NCBI GenBank assembly: GCA_033032865.1
Contig: JAWHQI010000040.1
Location: forward strand, 13,719,501 to 13,783,500
Reading direction: 5' to 3'
Source: Dactylorhiza incarnata
Taxonomy: Eukaryota > Streptophyta > Magnoliopsida > Asparagales > Orchidaceae
Length of the DNA: 64,000 bases
The notes beneath the pieces are model-generated. The model made no database searches, had not been told where the DNA came from, and saw only the letters and a program-made list of their open reading frames with translations. A program made the translations under genes and the position numbers. Positions 43,321-53,998 of this stretch are shown piece after piece (position 1 is the first letter of the stretch; every line of letters starts with the position of its first letter).

Positions 43321-43698
43321 ATATTCTGGCACTCACAAATTTTTATCATATTATATATCTGGTTTTAATTTTGGATTATATCGATAAGTTTTGATGGGGA
43401 ATCATACATAGATAATAATCTATAAGGATTAAAAGTAAGCAGTGTTTAACAAAATGCTTGCTAGTGAGTAAATTTGGGGACAAACCTATGGCTTGGTTAT
43501 AATGAAGTTAGAGACATGATTGGAAGTTGTTAAACTTCATATTGGAGTTCTAGGGTAATTAATCAAGGAGTGATGAGCAATAGGTCACATGGACGCTACA
43601 AGGAGTAGTTAGCATTGGAGTTCAAAGTGATAGATCAATTATCCACTAGAAGAGTTATAAACCTATCTTAGGATAAAAAAGAGTAACCTTGAGAAAAG
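43321..43698. other. Unassigned flank of Copia-2
   Basis: AT-rich, no gene seen. It ends with AAAAG (43694-43698), the left half of the Copia-2 target duplication. Confidence 0.4.
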
Positions 43699-44907
43699 TG
43701 TTGGAACTTGGTCTTCCGCATCTCCTAGGTTTGAGAATAACAAGTCCTATGTGTATTTGATCTTGTGTGTTTAAGTGTGCAGGAAAACAAGTCCACATGA
43801 CTCAAGGATAACATAAGAATGTTGCGCCAAAATTTGAAGCCAAAATTCCAACATGCCCGCTAGCACCAGCGCTAGCGCTAGCGCAGGCGCTGGCGCTGAT
43901 TTGAGAAAATTTTGGAAACAGTTATGGAAGGTGCTAGCGCCTGGCGATAGCAGCTAACACAGGAGGTAGCAGCTAGCGCAGGCGGTATCTACTAGTGTCG
44001 GCGATAGCACAAAGCACAAGAAGAAGGCAGCCGGCTTGCTTAAAATGAAGGATTCTCATGCGGAGAATATTGCCTAATCTGGGATAGCGCCAGCGGTAGC
44101 GATAGCGCAGGCGCTAGCTCCAAGGCTATAAAAAGGATCCCTTGGATCCGTCTTCTTCATCCTCTTGAGATCCAAAATTCCAGAGCTTCGTGCGACAGCA
44201 TAGAGAGGAAGGTTCAGAGAGATACTCTCATAAATCCATGAAGGCTTAAGGAGATCCATGGAGAAGATTTCAACATGCGTCATCATCGTGATGAAAGACC
44301 GCATTGACTACGATCATACTCTGCGGGTCTTCGTCTACTTCTCCAAGAGATCCACATAGAGGGAGTTTTATATTATTGTCTTTTTATTTTACATCTTTTC
44401 TTGCAATCGTTTAGTAAAGTCGCTTCGTGTTGGCGACTAGGTCTGGGTAGGACTTAGGGCAAAAATTTGCCTTGTGTTGGCGACTAGGTCTAGGGTATAG
44501 GTCTAGGGGGTGCTCGTGGTCATATCTAGGGAAGGGTTGGCTAGAGCGTCTTGAGGTCGTATCTGGGGAAGGATCTCCTAAAGACAACCGGTTCGTGGGG
44601 ATACGAGTCGGTATTGAAAACAAAAAGAGTTTTTCATATTTCGCTTTGATTTCTAGCGTCATTGAAATCAAAATTTTGTAATCAATTTTATTAATAATAA
44701 TCATGTCTCTCTTTGTGTAATTAAATTGATTTGTTCTTCATTTCTCTAAATTGTTTATTATCCTCTCCTTATTATAAAATAATTTAGATCTTTATTCAAA
44801 ATCACTATTTTGATCTCTTATCATAAGCAAGTATTTCAAAATATAATATAAGTTTTTAAAACTCTTATTCACCCCCCACCCCTCTAAGGGAGCCTGCCAA
44901 TCCAACA
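43699..44907 (+). repeat. Copia-2 5' LTR
   Basis: This 1209-bp LTR has a dense cluster of GCGCTAGC-like words at 43860-44115, directly upstream of a TATA box TATAAAAA (44127-44134). A C-rich tract precedes the end CCAACA. Confidence 0.92.
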
Positions 44908-44909
44908 AG

Positions 44910-44922
44910 TGGTATCAGAGAG
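44910..44922 (+). other. Copia-2 primer binding site, tRNA-iMet type
   Basis: TGGTATCAGAGAG starts 2 bp after the 5' LTR, a good match to the initiator-Met primer site. Confidence 0.9.
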
Positions 44923-44955
44923 GTTTTATTCCAATCGGCTTAACAACCGGGAATA

Positions 44956-46268
44956 ATGGCATCTCATGATCTCGCTTCTATTAGTGGGGGTAATTTTTAT
45001 GAAGAAGGAAAATCACTAGCACCACCTTTATTTGAATGAAGAAATTTTAAAGGATGGAAAATATTAATGGAAAATTTTCTTAAAGCTTTAGATGAAAAAG
45101 TTTGGAATATTACTATTAAAAAGCCACCTAGCGTATTAAATAAAAACGAAATGGTTTTAAATGCAAAATCTATGAATAGTCTATTTTGTGCGTTAGATCA
45201 AAATATTTCCAAACTCATTCATACTTTTCCTACTGCATACGAGATGTGGAATTTTCTTGAGATAAATTATGATCTTCCTCTTGTAGGTATGGAACAAACA
45301 CAGGAAGAGAAGGACATACAAGCATCCACCATTATTCAAGAAAACTTTCTTGTAGCAAAACCATGGAAATCATGGAAATTGACTTAGGCAAAGAGAGCAA
45401 CTCATCAAGAGAAGATGAAAATTCATCTATAAAGAAGGAATGCCTAGAATACGACAAAGGAACGTCATGTTCACATCTTGCCTCTTCCGATTGCGCTGTG
45501 AGAAAGTCTAATTCTTTTTCTTGTTTCCATATACAAAAAATTGCTAAACGTAGAATGAAGAAATTAAAAATTGCTAATAAGAGATTACATTTAGAAAATA
45601 AAACCTTGAAAGCAAATGTGAATGAAGAATCCAAATAGGATGTGTTTGAATCTCAATCATGCTCTTCATTTGAAAACTATACACCTTATTTTGATTATAA
45701 TAATATTAAAGCAAAATTCAAGGATTTAGAAAAAGAACTTTTAATTTCAAAAGAACATAACGAAAAATTGATAAACGAAAATAATATTCTCTCTCATAAA
45801 CTAGAATCTTTAAAATCACTCTTTCAAAAAGGATTAAATAATTTTAAATATCTTATTTCTAGTTTAGCATCAAACATGTGTAAAACTTCTACTAGTATGT
45901 TAAAACATATTAAACATGCACCTAGTAGAATGTTTAATCACACAAACATAATGAATTCTAACCCACGTTATGTATCTACCAAATTAAATTGTAATGTGCA
46001 CAAATTTCCTATGAAATATAATTTCAAAAGTGATTATTATTTTAAACCTAAGCTTAATGAATATGGAAATTTGATGCATAATATTAAATCAAAATATGAA
46101 TGGAGATCCAAAATAAAAAAAGAAACATTAACTCCACTTGAAAGAATTCATTCATTTTTGTCTCACCAAAAATTATCACGCTATATTTGGGTACCAAAAG
46201 GAACCGTTACACTTGGTTCCCTTTGGATACCCAAATCTCTCATCTACTGGTATCATCCAAATGCATGA
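44956..46268 (+). pseudogene. Copia-2 gag-like gene
   Basis: It starts at ATG 44956. TGA at 45037 interrupts FKGWKILMENFLKALDEKVWNI, a Copia gag signature. A frameshift near 45370 moves to the frame of 45363-46268, with one TAG at 45636. The C-terminal half is a Lys/Glu/Asn-rich coiled coil (45690-45830) and a Tyr/Lys-rich tail. No zinc knuckle, protease, integrase or RT follows. The coiled-coil gag tail recalls Sirevirus gag, but the assignment is loose. Confidence 0.65.
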
Positions 46269-46312
46269 AGTAGAATATTTTCAAATTGAAATATACAAAT
46301 TTCTACTTCATG
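46186..46312 (+). other. Two inverted repeats at the end of the Copia-2 gag
   Basis: 46186-46205 (TTTGGGTACCAAAAGGAACC) pairs with 46215-46235 across a 9-nt loop, with few mismatches. 46264-46275 (CATGAAGTAGAA) pairs perfectly with 46301-46312. Confidence 0.75.
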
Positions 46313-49300
46313 ATGTTCTTTAATGTCTTTTCTATTTTTTTCTTTTTTGTTTTCTTGTTAAACCATCATGTCTGGTCATCTAATATAATATTCAAAATTT
46401 TGACTTTGTCCCCTAAAGCCTAAATGAAGTGTGCAAATCAAAGTAAGTCAAAAGTAAAAGTCAAGTATTTTTTTATTTATAAATGACCAATCTATTACTA
46501 TTAAAGTTATTATCCATAAATATCATATAGTATTCATATAAATTGAACTATAAATTTGCTATAAGATATTTCAAATTAAATTCAGTTATTAGGCTATTAA
46601 GCTTTTTAGCCTTCACCAACAAGTGGTTTAGAGAAATAACATGATCTAAAAGAAAGTTCAAGATCTAAATAAAAGCTCAACTTTCAATATGGTTGTCTTT
46701 GTTCACAACAAAAAATTATATTGTGTTCACTCCTTGATGTCAAACATGATCTAAACCATCACTATTGTTCACCTATCAAAAATCACATATATATTTTCAA
46801 AATTCTTAATTAAAAGAAAATCACTAAAATGTATTGAAAGAATTTACCTTCATAATGAATATTGAATTCACAAGCACCGCCATGATCTATTGATGTCCTT
46901 TGCTAAAATTCTATAACATTATATATGATATGTCATATCAAAAGTCTTCTAAAAACAATTATTTCTATCACAATTATATGAATTATAATTGATATATTAA
47001 TTGATGACAATTGATATTATAATTACATACCATGGTGGGTGTATTATGTGTGTATTGTGATTTATTTCTAGTTTAGACCTTTGAATCATCTTGATACCAA
47101 ATCAAATAAAATCATCACATCATTCTAGGTCTCTGAGTTAAAACACATTCATAAACGCAATTTTGCAATTTTTAACCATCTAAAACATCACCTAAAAATC
47201 TGAAATTTCTGCATAAAACTACTATTAGGACACTTAATCAAGATCAACAATTAAAAATTTCAAAATCATCAAAAATCGTGTAGTGTTTCCTGCGCTAGCG
47301 CTAACGCCAGCGCTAGCGCACCTATTTGTTTTTCTGTATTTTTAAAATTTTGAAAAAATCTTAAAAATATATTAATCTGTGTACTATTTATTTTTGCACT
47401 TCTGCTTTTATTTCATTTTTGAAAAATCAAATACAAAAATACAAAAGCCAAATTACAAAAAAAAATGTTTTGCCTTTTTTGTTTTTTTTTGTCATTTGTT
47501 TAAATTCTATTTCTAAATGCAAAAATCAAATACAAAAATATAAAATACAAAAACCAACAAAAAAACTGTATGGAATTTATTGTCATAATCAAGCATGATT
47601 TAATCTATTATTTAGAACTTTTATAATGTTGCAATTCATCGGTTCAAACTACTTTGAACATTGTTTTCATCATGCTTTGATATATCTACTCATTTGTGCA
47701 CCAATTATAATAAAAAGGTTGTGTAGAACCAAGATTAGCAAGCCTTTAAGTATGAGTCAATGTTTTATGTTTGATAATGATATTTATTCACTCACTTATT
47801 TTGGCATTGTCTACATATGAGTTTAGTCTAAGAATGCTTGTGTATATTTTGTATTAGTACAATGAATCTAAATTACACAAGTATCTTACCTACACTACCT
47901 TTATTTGCACTTTTAAAAGTTAAGAAAAGTGGTTATGTTTTCATAATTTATATTGGTTTGCAAAACAAGTGTATTCGGAGAACTTTGTACAAAACAAAAA
48001 TCATAAAATAAAGTGAAAAAAATAACTCCACCAAGCACTACTCGAACCTCCTGATAAGTCTTAATAAGCGTTGTGAGGTTGAGCACCTTGGAAAGAATAG
48101 TAAAGTGTTTTGTGCAAACCTTATCTTTCATTCAAAATAAAAACCACTTACTCTTAAGTACACCGGATCACTAGTTTCAATATTAAAATAAAATAAAAAG
48201 TGTGATCCCCCAAGCACTACTTTGCACCCTGATAAGTCTTAATGAGCATTGAGTGTGCAAAGCACCTTGGTAGTTGTACATTTTGTTTGTGCATTGAAGT
48301 GTGTGGAAGAAAAATTATTTGTGTTTTATTGTGCTCTTTACTTTACATATTTCATGTATTTATGATTAAAACATTTGTTTACTTTATTCAAAATACACTT
48401 TTGTGCACATCATTATCTTCCATAACACTTCTTCTCATGAGTATTGGATCCTAATGCTAAAATTATATAATACTCTTTCTATATAAATGCACTACATAAC
48501 CTAGCATGCTTTCTACAATGTTTGGTATGTTTTGAAATAGTGAATTAAAATAACATTGTAGTAATCTCTTTTTGATAACATTATTTCATGCTTGGTTACT
48601 TTATTGTTAAACTTAAAGATTTTAATTGAACAATGATTTCCAAAAACATCTTATATCTTTTTATGGATCATCATTGATTACAATAAGATGTTTCTTGTAT
48701 TTCTATAAGTCTTCCGCATCATAACCATATAATTGTTTTTACCTTGCGCTTTCATGCTTATTTAAAGTGTTTTCTTGTGTGTGCATCGCACTTGAATCTT
48801 AAAATTCCTTTCTTTCAACAAGTGGCAGACTTGCTTGGTAAACTTTATATTGGTTGCTCTAAACATGAAAATATTGTAATGCTAAAACTCTGATATTTAA
48901 TGGATTTCAAATTAGCTATGTGACCTTTTTTTAAAAAAAATTCAAATAAAAATATAAACCCATTGGCTATGAACTTGTCATTAGAATTAAATGATCAATG
49001 TTTCCAATAACTATTATCCATGACTACATATCTCACCATAGCGGGGCGTAGAGTTGTAGACATTAGATTACCTATCCTCTAAGTCATGTATTGTCCTTAA
49101 CCGGGGAAGGTTCCAGTGGGGCCTTGCGAGGCACTGGGGGGGAAAGAGTGCTAGGTTGAGTTTTGTCTAATATTTGCATATGGGACTAACACCCCAAACT
49201 ACGACATATATGCAGATCCTCATGCACATTCGTCACTTAGTACGGGGCTAGGGTGTAGACATATTGTTTGGGTAGATTGGTTACTTGGAAATCATTACCT

Positions 49301-49834
49301 TTTTTTTTACTTAAAACTCTTATATAAAGGGGTAAAACTAACATAATAATATTGATTACATGGCAAATGTTATATTGTTCATCTTTATGCTACAAAGTAT
49401 GATCTATTTCTATGAAAATATTTATGGTAAAAACTCTGATTTATTAAAAATTATTTTTATGCTTAAGACTCCATATCATTTCTTTTTCTCTAAAAAGCTC
49501 GATCATGCCTTATCTTATTATCAAAAATCCTTTTTATGTACATTGCTTCCTTGCCCGCTTTTGCTAATAACAAAAGGGGGAAATCTAACATAATAAATAT
49601 TAATCGCTATCAAATGGGAAAACTAACATAACTAATGATTAAGATGATAGCTTACAAATTAGGGGAGCATTCACATAGGTGGAGCATTCATTTAGGGGGA
49701 GCAATTCTAAATACCAAAATCAACAATTATCCTAAGTCATCACTTTCACACACACAAAAGTAGGTTCCATCTTGCTTATATATTAATGCTCTGATTTTTC
49801 ATTAATGGATTTGTTATTATCAAAAGGGGGAGTT
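46269..49834 (+). other. Copia-2 non-coding interior
   Basis: This is 3.6 kb of AT-rich sequence with no pol-like frame. It contains an isolated GCGCTAGCGC cluster (about 47289-47325) like the LTR words. Two related CCAAGCACTAC...CTGATAAGTCTTAAT segments lie at about 48033-48067 and 48208-48243. A G-rich block (49100-49140) also occurs. It ends in the polypurine tract at 49822-49833. Confidence 0.55.
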
Positions 49835-50052
49835 TGTTGGAACTTGGTCTTCCGCATCTCCTGGGTTTGAGAATAACAAATCCTATGTGTATTTAATCTT
49901 GTGTGTTTAAGTGTGCAAGAAAACAAGTCCACATGACTCAGGATAACATAAGAATGTTGCGCCAAAATTTGAAGCCAAAATTGCAACATGCCCGCTAGCA
50001 CCAGCGCTAGCGCTCATTTGAGAAAATTTCGGAAACAGTTATGGAAGGTGCT
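49835..50052 (+). repeat. Copia-2 3' LTR, left part
   Basis: It matches the start of the 5' LTR up to GGAAGGTGCT. Athila-GP inserted after GTGCT (50048-50052). Compared with the 5' LTR, some of the GCGCTAGC words at 50000-50010 are missing. Confidence 0.9.
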
Positions 50053-51532
50053 TGATGAGTCCCATTTATATACACATTTATGGACTCATCTGGGCCGATT
50101 ATCTAGTCTATGCACTACACTTTAGGCATGTTTTCATTTATATTGGTTATTCCTTGATAGGTGCACTCTTAGGCCCGTTTCGGTGTGCAGTTGCGCTCCT
50201 CATTATTGGGGGTAAGCACATGGTGCTCCCCTTCCATTTCTCTATATTTATCTGGTGCTGGAGGTGTATTCCCAGCTATTTTTATCTTGTATGCAGGTGG
50301 CCGGATACAAGTGGCCAGTTTTCTCCCAGAATTCATGACTATGTGAAACACACGATCGTGCGTTTCCCTTGACGCACGGGCTGATGTGGTCGTGCGCTCT
50401 GATCTGGGCAGAAGACGATCGATCTGAATTTAGTCGTGTGTTTTATACACGGGCAGATTTGCCCATGCGTGAGTAAAACGCACGGTTGGCCTATGTTCTC
50501 CATGTTTTTGGTCATTCTAAATTTACCCGTGCGTTTGTACACACGGTCGGATTTGCCCGTGCGTGGGTAAAATACACGGGCGGCGCTGCGTCTCTCTCAA
50601 GCCTGCTTTTATCATATAATAATGCACGGTTCACGCACGGTCGTGCGTTCGACAGTGTGTGACCATTTTTTTGCCTGTTTAGTATAAAATGCAGATTACA
50701 TCGCAAAGCAGCGGGAGAGCGGAGAGGTGAGCGGGAAATTAGGCCCTTCCCGCCGTTCCTGAGGTCTGAAGGCTTCTCCTTCACCTCCACCACCAAAGAG
50801 GCCATTTTCCGGCGTCTTCCACCACCATCCTTCCATTCGGGAGTGTTAGCAAGCATCCTCCGCCAAGTGCTCAAGCATTCCTCATCGTGGGAAGCCATAG
50901 AAGAGCTGTAGGTCTTTGGAGTGGTGACAGCCTCCATCGAATCAGCACCATCTGAGGGCCGAGCCTGGAGAGAGCCCGATAACCTCTTATTCCGGCTGAG
51001 AACCCAAGACGCTGTGATTTCTTCCTATTGGTCTTCTCTAAACTTTATGTTTGTGTTTTCCTTGTGATTGTTGTAATTAACTATCATTTATCTTTATGTT
51101 ATAAATCTTTTGTGATGTTCATGTGCAATGATGCGGCGGTGCGAGAATAGCACTTTCTTTGTTGTGTTTTCCTGAGATTTGTTGTGTGTGAAGCCCTAGC
51201 AATTGCTAGTGGTGTTGCTTGGAGAAGAGGTGTGTGCGACCCTCACCCGTCATAGTTACTTTTCATCCACGCGCCTCCCGAAGCACGGCATCACGGCCGT
51301 TGCATCCACCTCGCCTTGCGAAGCGGAGTTTTGACCCGCATCTCTCTTTTCTGCACTAGCTTAGGAAACCCAAAATCAATGCCCTTGTTTTTCCTTTATT
51401 CGCTCGTATAACGATCGATTCACCACACGTTTCGTTCACCAGAACCTGCATTCCTTGAGAGACGATATTCGGGGAAGCTATTCCCAATTTTATTACTTGA
51501 CAGCGACCGGTGCACTTGCCGAATACGCATCA
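50053..51532 (+). repeat. Athila-GP 5' LTR
   Basis: This 1480-bp LTR has repeated CCGTGCGT/ACGCACGG words between 50340 and 50670, just upstream of a likely TATA box TATAAAAT (50683-50690). Confidence 0.9.
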
Positions 51533-51536
51533 AGTT

Positions 51537-51558
51537 TTTAGCGTCATTGCCGGGGAAT
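51537..51558 (+). other. Athila-GP primer binding site, diverged tRNA-Asp type
   Basis: TAGCGTCATTGCCGGGGA lies within this span, a few bases after the LTR. It differs at three positions from the tRNA-Asp site seen intact in Athila-NB. Confidence 0.65.
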
Positions 51559-51646
51559 GCATGCGTGTAACGCTTTGTGTAGTGAATCCTTGTTATAGGA
51601 GTAGTTGTTTTTTATTTTTGTTTTTCTTTGTGTTTTCTTGTTGTGT

Positions 51647-51940
51647 ATGCAGAGACAAGCCGGAAGGGAAGTAGTACCCTTCGATCCTGAGATTAAACGT
51701 ACTGCGTGCACACTAAGGCATGCTGCACTCGTGCAAGCGGCTATGGGAGATAATACGGAACCTGGAGTTGTGTCGAGAGCACCCGCTGATAGAGATGAGG
51801 TGAATCCTGGAGTACCCCATGTGGGGCAAAACCATCTAAGGGACGAGCAGGAGGTGGTCAGGCCGAGACCTAGGACCATGAGAGACTGCACCACTCCTAC
51901 AGATGGGGTGTGTATCCAGGATTTGGGCCTAACATCATGA
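51647..51940 (+). pseudogene. Athila-GP gag, N-terminal fragment
   Basis: It starts at ATG 51647 (MQRQAGREVVPFDPEIKRT). The FDPEI word near the N-terminus is typical of Athila gag. The frame ends at TGA 51938; the rest of gag is in another frame from about 51910, so a small indel near 51900 separates them. Confidence 0.7.
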
Positions 51941-53058
51941 ACAATCAGTTCGAAATCAAGCCCGCCATCCTGAACATCATCCATAACAACGCGCAGTTCT
52001 CTGGTATGCCCAGTGAAGACCCACATCTTCACTTGGCAAAGTTCGCAGACATTTGCGATACCTTCAGGTATGTAGGAATCACTGACGAAACAGTCAAGTT
52101 GAGACTGTTTCCATTCTCATTTAGGGACAAAGCCAAGGTGTGGCTCCATTCTATCCCTCCAGGAACTGCTGCCACTTGGGATGCGCTTGCGTCCCAATTT
52201 CTCGCAAAATTCAACTCGGTGGACAAGATTGTGAGCCTTCAGCGCGAGATCGCCACCTTCCGGCAAGCTGAGCAGGAAACCCTCGCAGAAGCTTGGGAGC
52301 GTCTTGGTGACCTCCTACGCAAATGCCCAAATCACGAGCTCCAGCCGTGGAATATCGTGGAGACCTTCTACTTCGCCATCGAGCCCAACCATCAGGCAAT
52401 GATTGACATTGCTACAGGAGGAACCCTGATGAACCACACGCCCGAAGAAGCTCTCAGAATTCTACAGGACACTGCGTCCCACAACACATTCTGGACTGCG
52501 GGGAGAAATGCGCCTAGAAGCGCTCGGGGACTATTCGTGGTGGATTCACTACCTCCCGCTGCTGCGCCCGCGTCTAACATCATATGTGAAGGATGTGGAG
52601 GTGGTGGTCACCACTCATACGAGTGCCCAGGAAGCGGGCTATCAGGTGAATTATCTCAGCTTAGTTTAAATGAATCTGTAAATTTCGTTAGAAATCAAGC
52701 TAAGGGGGCACCCTACGGAAATGCTTATAATCCGGGTGTGAGAAATCACCCCAATTTTTCATGGAACCAAAATGTTGCAGGCCAACGATGGCAACCGGGC
52801 CAGCATCAATACGATGCTCAAGCGTCCGGAAGCCAACCGAGGCCGCCTCAGCCGAGTTATAATCAAGGTGCCCCAGTACCTAAGAAAAGCAATCTGGAAG
52901 AGTTAATGGAGAGGTTTATGGAAGCCGCCAACTCTAATATGGCGAACCAAACCGCATTCATGCGTAACTTGGAGACGCAAGTGGGCCAATTGGCTCAAGT
53001 GTTAACCGAGCGTGCGCAAGGGACCCTCCCTAGTAATACAGAAAAAAAATCAAATTAA
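51910..53058 (+). CDS. Athila-GP gag, main part
   Basis: The frame is open for about 380 codons; the first ATG is at 51937. The Athila capsid region spans about residues 15-200 (FEIKPAILNI, LRLFPFSFRDKAKVWLHS, ETLAEAWERLGDLLRKCP). CCHC zinc knuckle CEGCGGGGHHSYEC follows at about 225-238. A Gln/Pro/Asn-rich stretch with NHPNFSWNQN comes next, then a C-terminal helix (NLEELMERFMEAANS). It forms the particle shell and binds RNA. The ORF ends just after a run of eight As (53042-53049), where the protease frame takes over, so gag and protease were probably once continuous. Confidence 0.85.
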   Translation: MYPGFGPNIMNNQFEIKPAILNIIHNNAQFSGMPSEDPHLHLAKFADICDTFRYVGITDETVKLRLFPFSFRDKAKVWLHSIPPGTAATWDALASQFLAKFNSVDKIVSLQREIATFRQAEQETLAEAWERLGDLLRKCPNHELQPWNIVETFYFAIEPNHQAMIDIATGGTLMNHTPEEALRILQDTASHNTFWTAGRNAPRSARGLFVVDSLPPAAAPASNIICEGCGGGGHHSYECPGSGLSGELSQLSLNESVNFVRNQAKGAPYGNAYNPGVRNHPNFSWNQNVAGQRWQPGQHQYDAQASGSQPRPPQPSYNQGAPVPKKSNLEELMERFMEAANSNMANQTAFMRNLETQVGQLAQVLTERAQGTLPSNTEKKSN

Positions 53059-53998
53059 CCAAGGGAAGAGTCTCTCCGACGTGGGAGTAGGTGAGCTAAG
53101 TGAGTTGGTGGTCTCATGCTCCATTAATAATATTGAAACGGCAGCCATATGTGACTCTGGTTCATCTCACAATGTCCTCGCTTTGCAGGATGTTGCTAAA
53201 CTGCAACTTAAAATGGATACGGATGAACGGAAGTCACTAGTACTTGCTAATGGGACTGTAGTTAAGGCTGAGGGAGAAGTCAGGAATGTGGAAGTTACAA
53301 TCGAAGGGACGGTAGTGGTTGCTGACTTCCAAGTTTTGGGACCAAGTCTGAATCAATCTATTCCCATCTTGGGAGTACCGTTCTTAAAAGAGAGCCGTGC
53401 CACCTTAGACTTTTCTAAGGGGTGTGTTGTCTTAACCTATAAGGTGACACCCTCCACTTGCCCCAAAATTGTATCTGAAGCAGTAATCCATTCTCACACT
53501 ATTTTTACTGAGGAACCATCTAGTGATGCAGAAGCCGAGAAAAGAACAGAATCGCTAGAAGGAGCAAAGAAAGAAGAGATGTTGCAAGTTGTGACGGAAG
53601 AGGGGAAGAAGGCAAGAGACAGCACCAAGACCAGAATATTGAATGACGAGGGAGAAGGCGGAACAAAGCGCCTTATGAAAATTTGTCCGAGTCTAAGTAA
53701 CAAATGTAAACATTTTAAGCAGGTCCATTGGGCTGATCCGGTTGCCACGGCGGCAATGGAAGTGAAGCCACCCGCCACAAAGGTGGGAAATTCTGCCAGT
53801 TATCAACGTTGGCGCTCTACAACTGTGGAGAAGCTGAAGCAAGAAAAATTGCTGCATGAAGCACGCTCTGTTGTCCTCCGACGCGAGAAGGAAGAGGTTA
53901 GGGGCAAGGGGGAGACATCCTCCTTGGGCCCTAAAGCCTTCACCTCTTTCCCATCTCGCGTAGCAAGGGAGAACCACCACAAATCAGCATACAGCTGA
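53015..53998 (+). CDS. Athila-GP protease with unusual C-terminal tail
   Basis: The frame is open for about 328 codons. Aspartic protease motifs are AICDSGSSHNVLA (about residue 44), VLANGTVVKAEG and IPILGVPFLKESRATLDF. DSG at the active site is usual for Athila. After about residue 165 the sequence turns into a charged, Lys/Glu-rich tail (SYQRWRSTTVEKLKQEKLL). It ends in TGA without entering RT. No start codon of its own is obvious, as expected for a former gag-pol frame. Confidence 0.75.
   Translation, partial: RKGPSLVIQKKNQINQGKSLSDVGVGELSELVVSCSINNIETAAICDSGSSHNVLALQDVAKLQLKMDTDERKSLVLANGTVVKAEGEVRNVEVTIEGTVVVADFQVLGPSLNQSIPILGVPFLKESRATLDFSKGCVVLTYKVTPSTCPKIVSEAVIHSHTIFTEEPSSDAEAEKRTESLEGAKKEEMLQVVTEEGKKARDSTKTRILNDEGEGGTKRLMKICPSLSNKCKHFKQVHWADPVATAAMEVKPPATKVGNSASYQRWRSTTVEKLKQEKLLHEARSVVLRREKEEVRGKGETSSLGPKAFTSFPSRVARENHHKSAYS

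Noticed and set aside
50512..50937. Minus-strand frame in the Athila-GP 5' LTR with a relative at 56371-56694
   Set aside because: Same reason as above; the two copies are not even equally long. No domain recognised.
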